The notes under the pieces are model-generated. The model searched no databases. It worked only from the letters and a program-made list of their open reading frames with translations, and was not told the origin of the DNA. From Spirosoma sordidisoli (GTDB lineage Bacteria > Bacteroidota > Bacteroidia > Cytophagales > Spirosomataceae), in assembly GCF_004138325.1 (NCBI RefSeq), contig NZ_SBLB01000002.1, forward strand, positions 496,001 through 560,000: DNA of 64,000 bases, in the 5' to 3' direction. This document shows positions 17,480 through 26,832 of the stretch, piece by piece (position 1 is the first letter of the stretch; every line of letters begins with the position of its first letter). Position numbers and translations under genes: made by a program.

Positions 17480-18313
17480 TTAGGCAAACAGTTTCAGAAA
17501 GCTGATAATGAACGGAGCGGCCAGCAGTAGCCCGTCGAACCGATCCAGAAAGCCGCCATGACCGGGAATACTACTGCCTGAGTCTTTAATGGCAATACTG
17601 CGTTTAAACAGCGACTCGACCAGGTCGCCGTACGTACCGGTTACGACGATGATGCCACCAACGCAGTACCACTGCCAGGGTTGTAGTTCGGGGGCGTAGA
17701 TGGCCAGTCCCTGCGCTACCAGAGCCGCAGCGGCAGCTCCGCCAATGGCACCCTCCCACGATTTCTTGGGTGATACGCGCTCGAACAGTTTGCGCCGACC
17801 AAAGTAGGTACCCGCGAAGTAAGCGCCGATGTCAGTGGCCCACAGCAGAAACAGACAACCCAGAATGATGGCCGGGTGGTAGGCATTACCCCGCAGCGCC
17901 AGCACAATCAGCAAGGCGAACGGCATGGCTACATAAATGATACCCAGAAAGGTGAAGCCGATGTTGGTGAACGGCTTCATATCCCGCTTTTTGTAGAGTT
18001 TGATCAAAAAGATCATCGACGAAGCCGGGCAGATCAGGAAGTAGCTGTCAGTGCCGAGCATGCCTTTCTCGATGAAATAAGCCAGCACACAGACCAGACA
18101 GCCCACTACGGTTCCGTAGGCCGTTAGGGGCTCGAATCCGTCGAGGCCGAGCAATTTATAGAACTCCCGCTGGGTAAGCGCGCTGATCAGTGTAAACAAC
18201 AGAGCAAACGTCCAGTCGTCGTACCAGATCATGAAAATAATAAACGGTACCGCCACTACAGCTGCAACAACCCGCTGCTGTAGGTTCGTCAACTTAGCTA
18301 AACGTTGCTTCAT
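17480..18313 (-). CDS. cdsA: Phosphatidate cytidylyltransferase (CDP-diglyceride synthase)
   Basis: This 277-residue integral membrane enzyme converts phosphatidic acid and CTP to CDP-diacylglycerol, the precursor of membrane phospholipids. About eight hydrophobic helices are visible. The C-terminal family signature KRSIAIKDSGSSIPGHGGFLDRFDG (landmarks KRSIAIKD and PGHGGFLDRFD) sits near 235-260, and KKSWEGAIGG near 180. Its start overlaps the end of the DUF2007 gene by 20 bp, so the CPBP, DUF2007 and cdsA genes are probably co-transcribed. Confidence 0.94.
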   Translation of the reverse strand: MKQRLAKLTNLQQRVVAAVVAVPFIIFMIWYDDWTFALLFTLISALTQREFYKLLGLDGFEPLTAYGTVVGCLVCVLAYFIEKGMLGTDSYFLICPASSMIFLIKLYKKRDMKPFTNIGFTFLGIIYVAMPFALLIVLALRGNAYHPAIILGCLFLLWATDIGAYFAGTYFGRRKLFERVSPKKSWEGAIGGAAAAALVAQGLAIYAPELQPWQWYCVGGIIVVTGTYGDLVESLFKRSIAIKDSGSSIPGHGGFLDRFDGLLLAAPFIISFLKLFA

Positions 18314-18512
18314 TCTCGATAATTACTTTGGCCAGCGTAGCGTGCTGGAGCGGCACGTGTACTTCACTTTTTCCCCAGCCAATGGATGGGTAGGAACTGC
18401 TCTGACGATTGACAACGACCGCCGGAATGTCGTGTTCAGTCAGGAGCGCCTTGGCCAGTTCGGCCCGGTGGGGCAGCGGGGTACTGTATATGGATTCCCA
18501 GGTTTCGTTCAT
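18294..18512 (-). CDS. DUF2007 family small protein
   Basis: This 72-residue cytoplasmic protein belongs to the DUF2007 family (putative signal-transducing protein). It shows the typical pattern: WESIYSTPLPHRAELAKALL at the start, DIPAVVVNRQSS in the middle, and VHVPLQHATLAKVIIEN at the end (given here in parts). The start is the ATG at 18512; longer in-frame extensions upstream would overlap the CPBP gene and are not supported. It has the same fold class as PII-like or ACT-like small domains. Its molecular function is not known. It overlaps cdsA by 20 bp. Confidence 0.85.
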   Translation of the reverse strand: MNETWESIYSTPLPHRAELAKALLTEHDIPAVVVNRQSSSYPSIGWGKSEVHVPLQHATLAKVIIENEATFS

Positions 18513-18549
18513 AAGATGAAGGCAGGCAGACCGCCGTATGCATGAGTAA

Positions 18550-19506
18550 CTAGGTGTTGGGCGAAGGATGTCCCGCATTACTTCGTTTAAAGTAAGCCAA
18601 TAACCCCGCCGACAGCACCAGCGACAGGATGGCGCCGATGATCGGGACGGACTGGGTACTTTCAATATCGACGGCAACGACCCGGCGCTGGTAAAGGTAC
18701 ACCATCAGCACCGTAAAGCCGTTATTGACAAAATGAGCCAGTATGGGCACCCACAGATTGCCCGACCAGACGTACAGATAGCCAAAGAGGGCGCCCAGCA
18801 ACATGCGGGGGAAGAATCCCAGAAACTGGACGTGAATGGCGCTGAACAGGGCCGCGGCTACCCAAATGCTCAGGTGTACGTTACCCGTCCAGACGGTGAG
18901 GTTGCGCTGTAAGATGCCCCGGAAGAGTGCTTCTTCGCCAATGGCCGGAATCACGCCGATGACCAGCAGGGCAATAGCAAGTTGTAGCGGGGTGTCGAAC
19001 GTAGTGATGTATTTGGTGACGCCAGCCAGACTTTTCTCCTTGTCACGAATCCACTGTTCGAGCGGGGCCAGGGTTTGCGGCAGGTGCAGATTCTGGTTCC
19101 ACTCGATGATGAGTCCGTTGCCAGGCATGAAGGCTATGACAATCAGAACGACGATACCCAGCCCCGTAACGGTTGCCAGCGGACGTTGGCTGAACTGGGG
19201 CCAGGTCCGGCGCTCGATCACGTACCAGTAGAGCAGGGCAGGTAGTAAAAACGTACCCAGGTGATTGACCGCCTGGAGAGCCATGATCTCGTACCAGCCG
19301 TTCGCTACCGAGGTTGGATTACCCGATAGCCGGAGCAGATACGCCTGGGCTTCGGCCGGATCAAGTCCCTTGCCCACCAGTAGCACAACGAACAGCAGCA
19401 AGGTGCTGATGACGCCCCCCAGCAGCACAAAACCAACGAGCATAATAAGCCCACCAAGGGTTGGCGATCGGGATGACGGATGGTTGGGCGAGACAATAGG
19501 TTGCAT
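18550..19506 (-). CDS. CPBP-family intramembrane metalloprotease
   Basis: This 318-residue polytopic membrane protein has the CPBP (Abi/CaaX-protease-like) motifs: EEALFRGILQR near 192 with the paired glutamates and arginine, a histidine in FSAIHVQF near 223, and HFVNNGF near 258. These predict a glutamate/histidine-type intramembrane metalloprotease. The substrate is unknown; family members process prenylated or bacteriocin-related proteins, or act in membrane stress. An N-terminal proline- and serine-rich tail is cytoplasmic. It is the first gene of an operon leading to DUF2007 and cdsA. Confidence 0.87.
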   Translation of the reverse strand: MQPIVSPNHPSSRSPTLGGLIMLVGFVLLGGVISTLLLFVVLLVGKGLDPAEAQAYLLRLSGNPTSVANGWYEIMALQAVNHLGTFLLPALLYWYVIERRTWPQFSQRPLATVTGLGIVVLIVIAFMPGNGLIIEWNQNLHLPQTLAPLEQWIRDKEKSLAGVTKYITTFDTPLQLAIALLVIGVIPAIGEEALFRGILQRNLTVWTGNVHLSIWVAAALFSAIHVQFLGFFPRMLLGALFGYLYVWSGNLWVPILAHFVNNGFTVLMVYLYQRRVVAVDIESTQSVPIIGAILSLVLSAGLLAYFKRSNAGHPSPNT

Positions 19507-19645
19507 AATTCCCGTAAATTTACAGACAGAACACGGATTTACGAGGTGTCAGCTGCTATTTACCCAGGAACCAAACAAGGCTGCAAATCGTAATTCTAAC
19601 CAGAAAAGGGTATCTATAGCCTTGTGGCTGAAATCAATACGTACT

Positions 19646-20635
19646 GTGGTTAAGATTGGTAATATAGAACTTCCGGACTTCCCGTTGCTGCTGGCCCCGA
19701 TGGAAGATGTGAGCGATCCGCCGTTTCGGGCGGTATGTAAGGCCAACGGCGCCGACCTGATGTATACCGAGTTCATCTCCTCGGAAGGGCTCATTCGGGA
19801 TGCGGCCAAGAGCGTGCAGAAACTGGATATTTTCGAATACGAACGGCCCATTGGTATCCAGCTGTTCGGCTCCGACATCGAAACGATGGGCGAGTGTGCC
19901 CGCATTGCTACCCGCGCCAACCCCGATCTGATCGACATCAACTACGGGTGCCCGGTCAAGAATGTTGCCTGCCGGGGCGCCGGGGCTGCGCTGCTTCAGG
20001 ATATTCCGAAAATGGTGAAAATGACCGAAGCTGTTGTCAAAGCTACTCACCTGCCCGTAACGGTGAAAACCCGGCTCGGCTGGGACGATAACACCCGCAA
20101 TGTAGAGGAAGTAGCCGAACGATTGCAGGATATCGGCATCCAGGCGCTGACCATTCACGGGCGTACGCGGGTGCAGATGTACAAAGGAAGCGCCGACTGG
20201 ACGCTCATCGGCCGCATCAAAGATAACGACCGTATCAAAATTCCGATCTTCGGCAATGGCGATATCGACACCCCCGAAAAAGCGCTCGAGTATAAGAATC
20301 GGTACGGAGTTGACGGGGTTATGATTGGGCGGGCCAGCATCGGATACCCCTGGATATTCGACGAAATCAAGCACTTTGTCCGGACCGGAGAACACCGTAC
20401 CCCACCCACCATTGCGGATCGGGTAGCGGTATGTCGTCAGCACCTCGACTTCTCGATCCGCTGGAAAGGCGAGATTACGGGCCTGTTCGAGATGCGCCGG
20501 CACTACACCAATTATTTCAAGGGGCTTCCTGATTTCAAGCCTTACCGGCAGCGGCTCGTTACGACCAATACCTATCTAGAAACCCGGGCCGTACTCGACG
20601 AAGTAGCCGATCGCTACGCCGAAGCCTATGTATAA
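19646..20635 (+). CDS. tRNA-dihydrouridine synthase, DusB-like
   Basis: The protein has 329 residues from a GTG start that gives MVKIGNIELPDFPLLLAPM-type homology from the first residue. An upstream extension in the same frame runs into the divergent CPBP gene and lacks the family pattern. This FMN-dependent enzyme reduces uridine in the tRNA D-loop. Its motifs are APMEDVSD (about 16), QLFGSD (about 72), the catalytic cysteine in NYGCPVKNVACRGAGAAL (about 105), TIHGRTR (about 172) and GNGDI and GRASIG near 200-230. It ends in a long hairpin. Confidence 0.92.
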   Translation: MVKIGNIELPDFPLLLAPMEDVSDPPFRAVCKANGADLMYTEFISSEGLIRDAAKSVQKLDIFEYERPIGIQLFGSDIETMGECARIATRANPDLIDINYGCPVKNVACRGAGAALLQDIPKMVKMTEAVVKATHLPVTVKTRLGWDDNTRNVEEVAERLQDIGIQALTIHGRTRVQMYKGSADWTLIGRIKDNDRIKIPIFGNGDIDTPEKALEYKNRYGVDGVMIGRASIGYPWIFDEIKHFVRTGEHRTPPTIADRVAVCRQHLDFSIRWKGEITGLFEMRRHYTNYFKGLPDFKPYRQRLVTTNTYLETRAVLDEVADRYAEAYV

Positions 20636-20636
20636 C

Positions 20637-20690
20637 CCTCAGCGCCAGCGGGTAACCAGCCGACAAGGCTGATGCCCGCTGGCGCTGAGG
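20637..20690 (+). terminator. Long hairpin after the Dus gene
   Basis: CCTCAGCGCCAGCGGG pairs perfectly with its complement at 20675-20690. A smaller CAGCC/GGCTG stem lies inside the loop. The tail, CTCCTTTCCCTT, is only pyrimidine-rich, so termination strength is uncertain. Confidence 0.6.
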
Positions 20691-20708
20691 CTCCTTTCCC
20701 TTACGTTC

Positions 20709-21617
20709 ATGCCCACCGAAGAGTCTATTGTAGTAAACCAGAAACGCCCGGTTATGGCGTGGGTGTTGCTTTGTACCCTGGCGCTGGTGTGGGGCAGCTC
20801 GTTTATCCTCATCAAACGGAGTCTGGGTGCGTTTTCGCCCACGCAGGTTGCGGCTGGCCGACTGCTGTTTGCCCTGCTTTTTTTTGTGCCCTTCCTGGCC
20901 CGGCAGGCCCAGCAACCGGCCGTCAGGGCAGCTGTTCGGCCCCGGTGGTGGGCGCTGCTGGTGGCGGGAATAGTGGGGTTCGTTATTCCCGCTTTTCTGT
21001 TTGCCGAAGCGGGCGCGCATCTGAGCAGTTCGCTGTCGGGCGCGCTCAACTCGCTGAGTCCGCTGTTTACACTTATTCTGGGTGCTCTCTTCTTTGGGCA
21101 GGCGCTTCAAGTCAGGCAGGTAACCGGTATTCTGCTGGGGCTGGCCGGGTCGCTGTTACTGGTCTTTTTCAGCGCCACTGGCTCCTTTCAGATCAACGGT
21201 TACGCGCTCATGGTCATGCTGGCAACGGTCTGCTACGGCTTCAACACCAACTTTATCGGGCGTTACATCAGCCAGTTACCCGCGCTGGTCTCTACGGCCT
21301 GGCTGTTTGCGTTCATCGGGCCGATTGCGGTGCTGATCCTGTTGCCGACCGACTTCCTGTCGCGCGCGTTCGATCCCACTCATACCACCTCGCTGGTAGC
21401 CCTGATTATTCTCGGGGTGCTCGGGTCGGGCCTGATGTCGGTGTTTTTTAACCGCATCATGCAGCTGGCTTCCCCTTTGTTTGCGGCCTCGGTAACCTAC
21501 CTGATCCCGATCGTGGCGCTGCTGTGGGGCGTACTCGACGGCGAGCGAATCTATGCCGTACAGTTTGCTGGCATGGGGATCTGCCTGCTCGGAATTTGGT
21601 TGGTGAATCGAAACTGA
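20709..21617 (+). CDS. DMT-superfamily (EamA) transporter
   Basis: This 302-residue protein has ten hydrophobic helices in two repeated EamA halves. The first begins WVLLCTLALVWGSSFILIK with the typical WGSSF motif at about 28. The second starts near 155 (NGYALMVMLATVCYGFNTNF). Members export amino acids, metabolites or drugs across the inner membrane. The substrate is not evident. It starts 18 bp after the Dus hairpin and is 57 bp upstream of the biotin carrier protein gene. Confidence 0.88.
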   Translation: MPTEESIVVNQKRPVMAWVLLCTLALVWGSSFILIKRSLGAFSPTQVAAGRLLFALLFFVPFLARQAQQPAVRAAVRPRWWALLVAGIVGFVIPAFLFAEAGAHLSSSLSGALNSLSPLFTLILGALFFGQALQVRQVTGILLGLAGSLLLVFFSATGSFQINGYALMVMLATVCYGFNTNFIGRYISQLPALVSTAWLFAFIGPIAVLILLPTDFLSRAFDPTHTTSLVALIILGVLGSGLMSVFFNRIMQLASPLFAASVTYLIPIVALLWGVLDGERIYAVQFAGMGICLLGIWLVNRN

Positions 21618-21674
21618 GTTACTTGTGATCGATTTTCGTTCGGGTTATCCAACGCCCTTACCAAACCATAACCC

Positions 21675-22172
21675 ATGTACCAGACAACCCTCGATCAACA
21701 ACCGGCTACCATCGATTTTTCAGCAACGGGCCCGGTGCTCAACGGCGAGCCTTTCAGCTGGGACCTGGTCCGACTTACGGATCGTACCCTGCATATCCTC
21801 TACCAGGACCGTTCCTACAATGCCGAAGTGCTGGAGCTGAACGCGGCTGCTAAAACCGTTGTCCTGAAAATAAACGGGCGTATTCATACCATTCAGCTGA
21901 AAGACCGCTTCGACCTCCTGCTCGAAAAAATGGGCATGAGCAGCGCAGTCGCGGCCAAAATCGGCGACCTGAAAGCACCGATGCCGGGTCTGATCGTAGG
22001 CATCACGGTAGCGGTGGGGGCCACTGTGCAGAAAGGAGATACGGTGCTGATTCTGGAAGCCATGAAGATGGAAAACACAATAAAAGCGCCCGCCGAGGCC
22101 ACCGTGAAAGCCATTCGTGTTCAGAAAGGAGACCGCGTCGAAAAAGGACAGGTACTGATCGAGTTCGGTTAG
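21675..22172 (+). CDS. Biotin/lipoyl carrier domain protein (BCCP-like)
   Basis: The protein has 165 residues. The C-terminal 75 form a biotinyl domain with the attachment site EAMKMENTI (lysine near residue 131), preceded by APMPGLIVGITVAVGATVQKGDTV (landmarks APMPG and VQKGD). The N-terminal half is beta-rich and resembles the non-catalytic part of acyl-CoA carboxylase carrier subunits of the PCC/MCC type. It is expected to carry carboxy-biotin between a biotin carboxylase and a carboxyltransferase. Neither partner is encoded nearby, so the complex it joins is unknown. Confidence 0.87.
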   Translation: MYQTTLDQQPATIDFSATGPVLNGEPFSWDLVRLTDRTLHILYQDRSYNAEVLELNAAAKTVVLKINGRIHTIQLKDRFDLLLEKMGMSSAVAAKIGDLKAPMPGLIVGITVAVGATVQKGDTVLILEAMKMENTIKAPAEATVKAIRVQKGDRVEKGQVLIEFG

Positions 22173-22268
22173 CCAAAGCGGGTTTTCGGCCGGGCTTTTG
22201 ACGGGTTTACCGACTTTTCGTTTGCTGCTTTCCTCGGCTCCATCCTTCCTGCCTTCTCCTTTTTTCCC

Positions 22269-22276
22269 TATCTTTG
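22269..22276 (+). promoter_or_regulatory. Bacteroidota -7 box TATCTTTG upstream of pyrH
   Basis: The most typical form of the -7 box lies 21 bp before the pyrH ATG. No -33 TTG is seen. Confidence 0.55.
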
Positions 22277-22297
22277 CCCCCGCAAAAATCACCCCGC

Positions 22298-23020
22298 ATG
22301 ACATCAACGAAGTACAAACGAATTCTGCTCAAATTAAGCGGAGAGGCTTTGGCCGGTCCCAGCGGTTACAACATCGACCCTGCCGTACTGGAGCAATACA
22401 GTAAAGAAATCAAACAGGTTGTCGATCTGGGTGTGCAGGTCGCCATAGTCATCGGCGGAGGCAACATCTTCCGGGGCGTATCGGGCGAGCGGTCTGGTAT
22501 CGACCGGGTGCAGGGCGACTACATGGGTATGCTGGCTACGGTTATCAATGCCATGGCTATCCAGAGCTCCCTCGAAAAACACGGGATGTATACCCGCGTC
22601 ATGTCGGCGATCAAGATGGAGCAGGTGTGCGAACCCTACGTACGTCGGCGCGCTGTGCGGCATCTCGAAAAAGGGCGGGTTGTGATCTTCGGGGCCGGTA
22701 CCGGAAGTCCGTACTTCACTACCGATACCACCGCCAGCCTGCGGGCTATCGAGGTAGAGGCAGACGTGGTGCTGAAGGGAACCAAGGTAGACGGTGTCTA
22801 TACGGCCGACCCGATGAAAGACAAAACGGCTACCCGGTATACCACCATTTCGTTCGAGGACGTTTACGAGAAGAAACTGAACGTCATGGACCTGACCGCT
22901 TTCACCCTCTGTCAGGAGAATAACCTGCCCATCATTGTTTTCAACATGAATGAGGCCGGTAGTCTGCTCCGGGTCATCCAGGGCGATAGCGATACGGGCA
23001 CGCTGGTGACGTCGAACTAA
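22298..23020 (+). CDS. pyrH: UMP kinase
   Basis: This 240-residue kinase phosphorylates UMP to UDP with ATP in pyrimidine nucleotide synthesis. The start at 22298 follows the -7 box; an earlier start would overlap it. Bacterial UMP kinase motifs are present: [12 protein letters not shown] at the start, [10 protein letters not shown] near 50, [13 protein letters not shown] near 130, [17 protein letters not shown] near 160, and [15 protein letters not shown] at the end. The ribosome recycling factor gene follows 124 bp later, a very common pairing. Confidence 0.95.
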   Translation: MTSTKYKRILLKLSGEALAGPSGYNIDPAVLEQYSKEIKQVVDLGVQVAIVIGGGNIFRGVSGERSGIDRVQGDYMGMLATVINAMAIQSSLEKHGMYTRVMSAIKMEQVCEPYVRRRAVRHLEKGRVVIFGAGTGSPYFTTDTTASLRAIEVEADVVLKGTKVDGVYTADPMKDKTATRYTTISFEDVYEKKLNVMDLTAFTLCQENNLPIIVFNMNEAGSLLRVIQGDSDTGTLVTSN

Positions 23021-23144
23021 GTAGCCCGGGGTTTGTTTTGCCGGTTCTGGTGAGCCAATGCCTGCATACATAGCGGCTGCGTTAGCCCTGCGTTATCGCT
23101 GCTGGTTAAAACGGTACACTGAATACAGTAAACTGTAAAAAAGA

Positions 23145-23705
23145 ATGGAAGAGATCGAGCTATTTCTCGACGATGCAAAAGACACGATGGAGAAGGCGCT
23201 GAAGCACCTGGCCATTGAACTGACAAAAATTCGTGCCGGTAAGGCCAGTGCTCAGATGCTCGACGGTATACAGGTCGAGTACTACGGGATGATGTCGCCC
23301 CTGAATCAGGTGGCCTCCGTCAATACGCCCGACGCGCGAACCATCGTGGTGAAGCCGTTCGAGCGGAAACTCATCGGTGAAGTAGAAAAAGCAATCCGGA
23401 ACTCGAACGTAGGCCTGGCCCCCAACAACGACGGGGAAATGATCCGGCTCAACGTGCCCCCCCTGACCGAAGAACGTCGGCGCGACCTGGTGAAGAAAGT
23501 AAAACAGGAGGTGGAAGTGGCCAAGGTGAACGTACGTAACATCCGCAAAGACACCAACGATGACATCCGTAAGCTGGTCAAAGAAGGCGTTTCGGAAGAT
23601 GCCGTCAAGCAGGGCGAAGAGCGGGTTCAGAAACTCACCGACGCGTTTATCGCCCGCATCGAAGAGGTATTCGCGGCTAAGGAAAAAGATATTCTGATGG
23701 TATAA
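23145..23705 (+). CDS. frr: Ribosome recycling factor
   Basis: This 186-residue protein separates ribosomal subunits after termination, together with EF-G. The family landmarks are all present: KIRAGKASAQMLDGIQVEYYG in part (RAGKAS), NQVASVNTPDARTI, GLAPNNDGEMIRLNVPPLTEERR in part (IRLNVPPLTEERR), VRNIRKDTND, and the C-terminal basic helix. The length matches the usual 185 residues. It sits after pyrH and ends in a strong terminator. Confidence 0.96.
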   Translation: MEEIELFLDDAKDTMEKALKHLAIELTKIRAGKASAQMLDGIQVEYYGMMSPLNQVASVNTPDARTIVVKPFERKLIGEVEKAIRNSNVGLAPNNDGEMIRLNVPPLTEERRRDLVKKVKQEVEVAKVNVRNIRKDTNDDIRKLVKEGVSEDAVKQGEERVQKLTDAFIARIEEVFAAKEKDILMV

Positions 23706-23728
23706 GCTGCCGGATGATAACCAACTGT

Positions 23729-23762
23729 AACCCGGTTCTACCCGTTAGAACCGGGTTTTTTT
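23729..23762 (+). terminator. Terminator of frr
   Basis: AACCCGGTTCTA and TAGAACCGGGTT form a 12-bp stem with a 5-base loop and a run of seven T. Confidence 0.92.
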
Positions 23763-23816
23763 GTGCCTTGCGGAGCCAGTTGACGGAGAGGCCGGGCGGG
23801 TTCGTAGGCAATCGGG

Positions 23817-24071
23817 TCAGTAAATCCGGCGGATGGCTGATCGGAGGTAGTCGAGCGCGGTGCGGCTGATTAGTTGTTCATCGACATCGGCTACCCGTTC
23901 GCCCCGGTGCTGGTAGGGCCATACTTCACCCGTGAGGGCGTCGAAGGTCCCGTAGGGAATCAGCTGGTACTCCTCGTATCCCCAGTATAAAAAATCGGTC
24001 GCGTCGGCGTAGGTATCGAAACCGACCGCGTAACCAATTTCCTGTTGAGCGAAAACAACGATGTAGCGCAT
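23817..24071 (-). CDS. Small uncharacterised protein
   Basis: This 84-residue soluble protein starts at an ATG that gives MRYIVVFAQQEIGYAVGFDT; the frame continues upstream but only as overlap with the yfhO start region. It is rich in aromatic residues (DFLYWGYEEYQLIPYGTF in part) and has an amphipathic C-terminal helix (DYLRSAIRRIY). I recognise no family. It is convergent with frr across the terminator and divergent from the YfhO gene. Its codon use resembles its neighbours, which supports a real gene. Confidence 0.6.
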   Translation of the reverse strand: MRYIVVFAQQEIGYAVGFDTYADATDFLYWGYEEYQLIPYGTFDALTGEVWPYQHRGERVADVDEQLISRTALDYLRSAIRRIY

Positions 24072-24177
24072 ACCCCCCGTACGCAAAAAAGACCCGTTCG
24101 GTTGCGTGTTTGTCGGCGGAGATACCGGTTCCCCGTAACAATCCGGCGGGTGCGCCGTCCGTTTTCTGGTAAACCTG

Positions 24178-24185
24178 TATCTTTG
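24178..24185 (+). promoter_or_regulatory. Bacteroidota -7 box TATCTTTG upstream of the YfhO-type gene
   Basis: An exact -7 box 22 bp before the ATG at 24208. Confidence 0.55.
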
Positions 24186-24207
24186 GGCAGTGTACTGACT
24201 GCATTGT

Positions 24208-26796
24208 ATGAAACAACCTACATTTTTCCAACGTTTGCGCCCACACCTGATCGCTGTGGTGGGTCTGCTGGTGCTGGCTATCATTTATTTCTCGCCGGTC
24301 ATGTCGGGCAAGACCTTAAGCATGAGCGATGTACAGCAGGCGGTTGCCTCAGCCCGCGAAATTCGTGAGATCGGCCAGCAATCGGGCGAGAAACCACTCT
24401 GGACCGATGCGGTTTTCAGCGGTATGCCCGCCTATATGATCGACTTTAACTATCCCTACATATTTGTTTACAAAGCCGTTATGGGGGTTGTGGGCCTGTT
24501 GCCCAACACAGCCTCGGTTGTCTTTGTGGTCATGTTTTGCGCGTACCTGCTGCTGGTTGTGCTGGGGGCTAATGCGTGGCTGTCGGCGCTGGGGGCTATT
24601 GCCTACGGGTTCGGCACCTTCGGCATCGTCAGCCTCGAGGCCGGGCATATTTCCAAACTGTTTGCTATGGGGTTTGGGGCTGGCCTGCTGGCCGGGGTGG
24701 TACTGGCGCTTCGCGGACGATACTGGCTCGGGGCCGCCCTGACCGGACTGTTTGGCTGTATGGAGCTGGGGGCCAACCACATTCAGATTACGTACTACCT
24801 GTTCATGACCATCGGCCTGTACATACTCGTTGAAGGAATTGCCCTGGTGCAGGCGGGTAAAGGCCGGCAACTGGCTATGGGCCTGGCCACGCTGGCCCTG
24901 GCGGGTGTTCTGGCCGGTGGCAGCTTTGGCAAGCGCCTGCTCGTGCTGAATCAATACACGAAGGAAACCATTCGGGGCACGTCGGAGCTGACGGCCAAAA
25001 CAACCAATCCGGACGGGAAATCGGCCGAAAGCGGAGCCCGAAACGGGCTCGACAAAGAATACGCGTTCAGCTACAGCTACGGCAAGGCCGAAACCCTCAC
25101 GCTGCTGGTGCCAAATGCCTTCGGGGGCGCGTCGGGGGGCGGTCTCGGTACCGGTTCTGACTTTTACAAGGCACTCGTGAATCGGGGGCTCGACCCCGCC
25201 CAGGCGCAGCAGTTTGTGGAGCTGGGTACGCCAACCTACTGGGGCGATCAGCCGATGGTAGGAGGCCCGGCCTATGCGGGGGCGGCACTGCTGTTTCTGT
25301 TCGTGCTGGGAATGTTCGTGATCCGCAACCCCATCCGGTGGTGGCTGCTGAGTGCGGCTGGGCTTATGATTGTGCTGGCCTGGGGTAAAAACCTGGCGGC
25401 CATCAACTACCTGCTGTTCGACTACCTGCCGTACCTGAACAAATTCCGGGCTATGACCATGGCGCTTTGCCTGGCGCAGCTGTTTATCGGGATTGGAGCG
25501 GCCATGGCCCTGCAGAGCCTCGTAAGCCAGAAATGGACGTTTGCGCAACTCCGACAGCCGCTGCTGATCAGCTTTGGCCTGACCGGTGGCCTGGCGTTGA
25601 TCCTGGCGCTGCTGGGCGGTACCCTGTTCAGCTTTCAGACGCCGACCGATGCCGACATGATGGCGCGCTATTTCGGCGAAGCGGGCAAAGAGTTTCTGCC
25701 CGCCCTCATCAGCGACCGGCAGGGGCTGCTCCGGAGCGATGCCTTCCGGTCGTTCATCCTGATCCTGCTGACGGCGGGTGCTGTCTGGGCGCTGATCACC
25801 GATAAAATCAAGCCCATTGTCTTTTATCCGGTGCTGCTGGCGCTGGTGATATTCGACCTGTTCGGTGTCGATAAACGCTACCTGAACAATGCCGATTTTG
25901 TGACGAAAGCACAGGCCAGTCAGGTGTTTGAACCAACACCCGCCGACGAGCAGATTTTGCAGGATAAGACGCCCGGCTTCCGGGTGTTCGACCAGACCTC
26001 CGATTTTATGAACAGCAACCGCGCGTCCTACTTCCACCGGTCCATCGGTGGGTATCACGCGGCTAAACTTCGGCGGTATCAGGAGTTGATTACGTATGCT
26101 TTCCAGCCCAATACGCTCAACATACTGAATATGCTGAACGTCAAGTACGTCATTCGGCAGGCCGAGCAGGACCCCAACAACCCGCAACAGGCGCCAACGG
26201 GGCCGGTTGTACTACCTAATCCGGAGGTGCTCGGAGCCGCCTGGTTCGTCAAAACAGTACAGACGGTAGAAGGCGCCGATGCGGAGATTGCGGCCATGAA
26301 GACCCTGAATCCACGCGACACGGCCGTGGTCGATAAGCGATTCGCTGCGCAGCTGTCGGGCCTGCCTGCCACCCTCGACCCGACCGGCAGTACAATCCGG
26401 CTTTCGAACTACCGGCCCGACAAGATGATCTACGAGGTCAATGCCGCCCGCGACGGGGTTGCCGTCTTCTCGGAAATCTACTACCGGGGTAACGAAGACT
26501 GGCAGACACTGATCGACGGGAAACCCGTTCAGCAGCTACGGGCCAACTATGTGCTGCGGGCGCTGCGCATACCGGCGGGTAAACATACGGTCGAGTTTCG
26601 GTTCGATCCGCCCGCTGCCAAAACCGGCGATACCATCGATCTCATTGCCAACGTGCTGCTGATTGCGCTGATTGGGTTTGTCATCTTCCGGGAAGGTCGC
26701 AACCGGCAGTCTGCACCGATGTCTGAACCTGAGCCAGTTGGCCCTCCGACCCCGGAGCCCGCAGCGACAAAGCCAACGAAGGCAAAAACCCGGTAG
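24208..26796 (+). CDS. Large YfhO-family membrane protein
   Basis: This 862-residue protein has about 12-13 hydrophobic helices. The layout is a polytopic N-terminal region, a large extracytoplasmic segment (about 590-800), and a final helix near 820 (IDLIANVLLIALIGFVIF) with a proline-rich cytoplasmic tail. Landmarks of the YfhO family are the opening HLIAVVGLLVLAIIYFSPV, FSGMPAYMIDFNYPY near 75, and the late SNYRPDKMIYEVNA and YYRGNEDWQTLIDGKPV. The family is related to GT-C glycosyltransferases and is linked to glycosylation of cell-wall polymers or lipids in other bacteria. The substrate here is unknown. Confidence 0.87.
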   Translation: MKQPTFFQRLRPHLIAVVGLLVLAIIYFSPVMSGKTLSMSDVQQAVASAREIREIGQQSGEKPLWTDAVFSGMPAYMIDFNYPYIFVYKAVMGVVGLLPNTASVVFVVMFCAYLLLVVLGANAWLSALGAIAYGFGTFGIVSLEAGHISKLFAMGFGAGLLAGVVLALRGRYWLGAALTGLFGCMELGANHIQITYYLFMTIGLYILVEGIALVQAGKGRQLAMGLATLALAGVLAGGSFGKRLLVLNQYTKETIRGTSELTAKTTNPDGKSAESGARNGLDKEYAFSYSYGKAETLTLLVPNAFGGASGGGLGTGSDFYKALVNRGLDPAQAQQFVELGTPTYWGDQPMVGGPAYAGAALLFLFVLGMFVIRNPIRWWLLSAAGLMIVLAWGKNLAAINYLLFDYLPYLNKFRAMTMALCLAQLFIGIGAAMALQSLVSQKWTFAQLRQPLLISFGLTGGLALILALLGGTLFSFQTPTDADMMARYFGEAGKEFLPALISDRQGLLRSDAFRSFILILLTAGAVWALITDKIKPIVFYPVLLALVIFDLFGVDKRYLNNADFVTKAQASQVFEPTPADEQILQDKTPGFRVFDQTSDFMNSNRASYFHRSIGGYHAAKLRRYQELITYAFQPNTLNILNMLNVKYVIRQAEQDPNNPQQAPTGPVVLPNPEVLGAAWFVKTVQTVEGADAEIAAMKTLNPRDTAVVDKRFAAQLSGLPATLDPTGSTIRLSNYRPDKMIYEVNAARDGVAVFSEIYYRGNEDWQTLIDGKPVQQLRANYVLRALRIPAGKHTVEFRFDPPAAKTGDTIDLIANVLLIALIGFVIFREGRNRQSAPMSEPEPVGPPTPEPAATKPTKAKTR

Positions 26797-26832
26797 CTGC
26801 CGGACATACCCGGCCGGTAAGGTATTAAAACG

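Noticed and set aside
19265..19645. N-terminal extension of the Dus gene
   Set aside because: The extra sequence is antisense to the CPBP gene and shows no family similarity; the protein family begins at the GTG at 19646.
24349..26187. 612-codon open frame on the minus strand inside the YfhO-type gene
   Set aside because: It is fully antisense to a well-supported membrane protein gene, is rich in Q, H, R and G as expected for a shadow of GC-rich codons, and has no recognisable domain.
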